Positions 63,083-64,000 of a stretch of DNA of 64,000 nucleotides are shown here, piece by piece. The translations under genes were made by a program, and so were the position numbers. The notes beneath the pieces were generated by a model. That model made no database searches, was not told where the DNA came from, and saw nothing but the letters and a program-made list of their open reading frames with translations. The stretch covers positions 38,218-102,217 of the forward strand of contig JAHCMI010000024.1 in NCBI GenBank assembly GCA_019192545.1, in the 5' to 3' direction. This DNA comes from Rivularia sp. MS3. Lineage in GTDB: Bacteria > Cyanobacteriota > Cyanobacteriia > Cyanobacteriales > Nostocaceae. Every line of letters begins with the position of its first letter. The stretch's first letter is position 1.

Positions 63083-63930
63083 TGCCTAGAAAACGTCTTT
63101 CAGATTTATTAAAAGAAGAAGTAAAAAAACCAACTATTGATGTGCCTGCATCTGAGGTAAAAGATATGAATAAACAAACTAAAACCGCTTCTGTTGATTT
63201 AGAAGCAACTGTCAAGGAATTACAAGACAATTTAACCCAAGCACGAAAAAACGAAGAAACTTTACAGAAACAAGCTCAAGGGTTTCAGTCTACAATTGCC
63301 GAACAAGAGAAGTTATTCAAGCAGCTACAGCAAGAAGTTGAAGAAGCCAAAAAATTAAGTAATTTACAAGATACTGTCGAGGAACTGGAAAAAGAGCTAG
63401 CACAAGCACGTAAAAATGAAAAAAGCTTAGAAAAGCTAGTTGGAGAGTTACAGTTAACTTTAAAAGAAAAAGATGAAAATATAGAAAAGTTGGGAAATTT
63501 AAAAGAAACTCTAGAAGAATCCGAGCAAGAATTAGCAGAAGCACGCAAAAACGAAAAAAGCTTGGAAAAGCTAATTGGAGAGCTACAGTTAACTTTAAAA
63601 GAGAAAGATGAGCATATAGAAAAGTTAAACGCAGAGCTTTATGCAGCCAAGAAAGATGCTCTACAGTTAGCAGAAGCTAATACCAAACTTACAGCAGAAA
63701 TTAATACAGCCCATAAAATTGCTGAGATAGAATCGACTGCACCACAACCCGTCTCCAGACAAACTGCTCAAAAACAACGAGTTCCCAACCAATCAGCTAT
63801 AACTCAACCAAAAAAAGATTATTCCTCATCCTTAGCTTACAGAAAACATTATTCTCGTCCAACAGGTCCGTTGCCCGAAAATGCATCTAATGGTCAGTCT
63901 AACAGTTCCCCCATGTGGTTGTTGGATTAA
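63082..63930 (+). CDS. coiled-coil partner protein, candidate McdB
   Basis: 282 residues from the ATG at 63082, which overlaps the ParA stop. A basic N-terminus (PRKRLSDLLKEEVKKP) leads into a coiled coil from about residue 40 to 215, with an internal duplication: KNEKSLEKLVGELQLTLKE and a second copy 43 residues later. A Gln/Pro/Ser-rich region follows, and the chain ends SSPMWLLD with a single C-terminal Trp. McdB proteins have a charged N-terminus, a central coiled coil and an invariant C-terminal Trp, which fits. Carboxysome positioning is an inference; alternatives are a ParB-like plasmid partner. Confidence 0.78.
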   Translation: MPRKRLSDLLKEEVKKPTIDVPASEVKDMNKQTKTASVDLEATVKELQDNLTQARKNEETLQKQAQGFQSTIAEQEKLFKQLQQEVEEAKKLSNLQDTVEELEKELAQARKNEKSLEKLVGELQLTLKEKDENIEKLGNLKETLEESEQELAEARKNEKSLEKLIGELQLTLKEKDEHIEKLNAELYAAKKDALQLAEANTKLTAEINTAHKIAEIESTAPQPVSRQTAQKQRVPNQSAITQPKKDYSSSLAYRKHYSRPTGPLPENASNGQSNSSPMWLLD

Positions 63931-63934
63931 TCAG

Positions 63935-64000
63935 CGAGCAGCGAGCAGTGAGCAGTTATCAGTGAGCAGTTATCAGTGAGCAGTTATCAGTGAGCAGTTA
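63935..64000. repeat. GTGAGCAGTTATCA tandem repeat, cut by the window edge
   Basis: After AGCGAGCAGCGAGCA the 14-base unit AGTGAGCAGTTATC is repeated at least four times up to the end of the window. Confidence 0.85.

Noticed and set aside
1..64000. Transposase or integrase genes
   Set aside because: No frame with DDE, HUH or tyrosine-recombinase motifs was seen in the supplied translations, so the hairpin elements are non-autonomous here.

Overview
The window is cyanobacterial chromosome. It carries ndhH of the photosynthetic NDH-1 complex, the photosystem II assembly protein Psb34, a CruA/CruP-type lycopene cyclase and a ThiO-ThiG fusion. GCGATCGC (HIP1) octamers recur inside genes. Gaps between genes are filled with short tandem repeats of the type described in filamentous Nostocales (for example AACTCCT, CCCAATG and GGAGTGA units). 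A filamentous, possibly Rivulariaceae-like species is an inference; no rRNA or tRNA gene is present to place it, and I see no transposase gene.

Layout. 1-6 kb: end of an unknown gene, a repeat cluster, a secreted pentapeptide-repeat protein, a 1.1 kb gap, a permease/DUF1980 pair and an anchored beta-propeller-like protein. 6-16 kb: coiled-coil protein, lycopene cyclase, citramalate synthase, thiO/thiG and psb34. 16-24.5 kb: TPR protein, a nested repeat island (18.6-19.6 kb), a beta-hydroxyacid dehydrogenase, a 31-aa membrane peptide, a MidA/NDUFAF7-type methyltransferase, a membrane protein and ndhH, the last three on one strand. 24.7-32 kb: tandem M23 peptidases, ftsH, an FMN reductase, a frameshifted Uma2 gene and pepP. 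32-38 kb: an acyltransferase, two tandem VCBS/FG-GAP paralogues and a stand-alone retron-type reverse transcriptase with a long charged N-terminal extension. 38-48.5 kb: two AI-2E-family transporters around a serine hydrolase, unknown envelope proteins, a collagen-like protein and an Eis-like acetyltransferase. 49-54 kb: a three-gene cassette of small ORFs led by a helix-turn-helix gene, a MATE transporter, a 207-bp MITE and a MerR/TipA-type regulator with its own operator-promoter. 54-62 kb: a TPR-CHAT protease gene interrupted by one amber codon, a secreted trypsin-like protease and a large RTX/lipase protein. 62.4-64 kb: a ParA-type ATPase overlapping a coiled-coil partner, a candidate McdA/McdB pair.

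The strongest leads are the retron-type RT with no recognisable msr-msd or effector, the TPR-CHAT plus trypsin pair with its in-frame stop, the ndhH/MidA linkage, the ParA/coiled-coil pair and the nested mobile hairpins. Functions are assigned from motifs read by eye; no database search was run.
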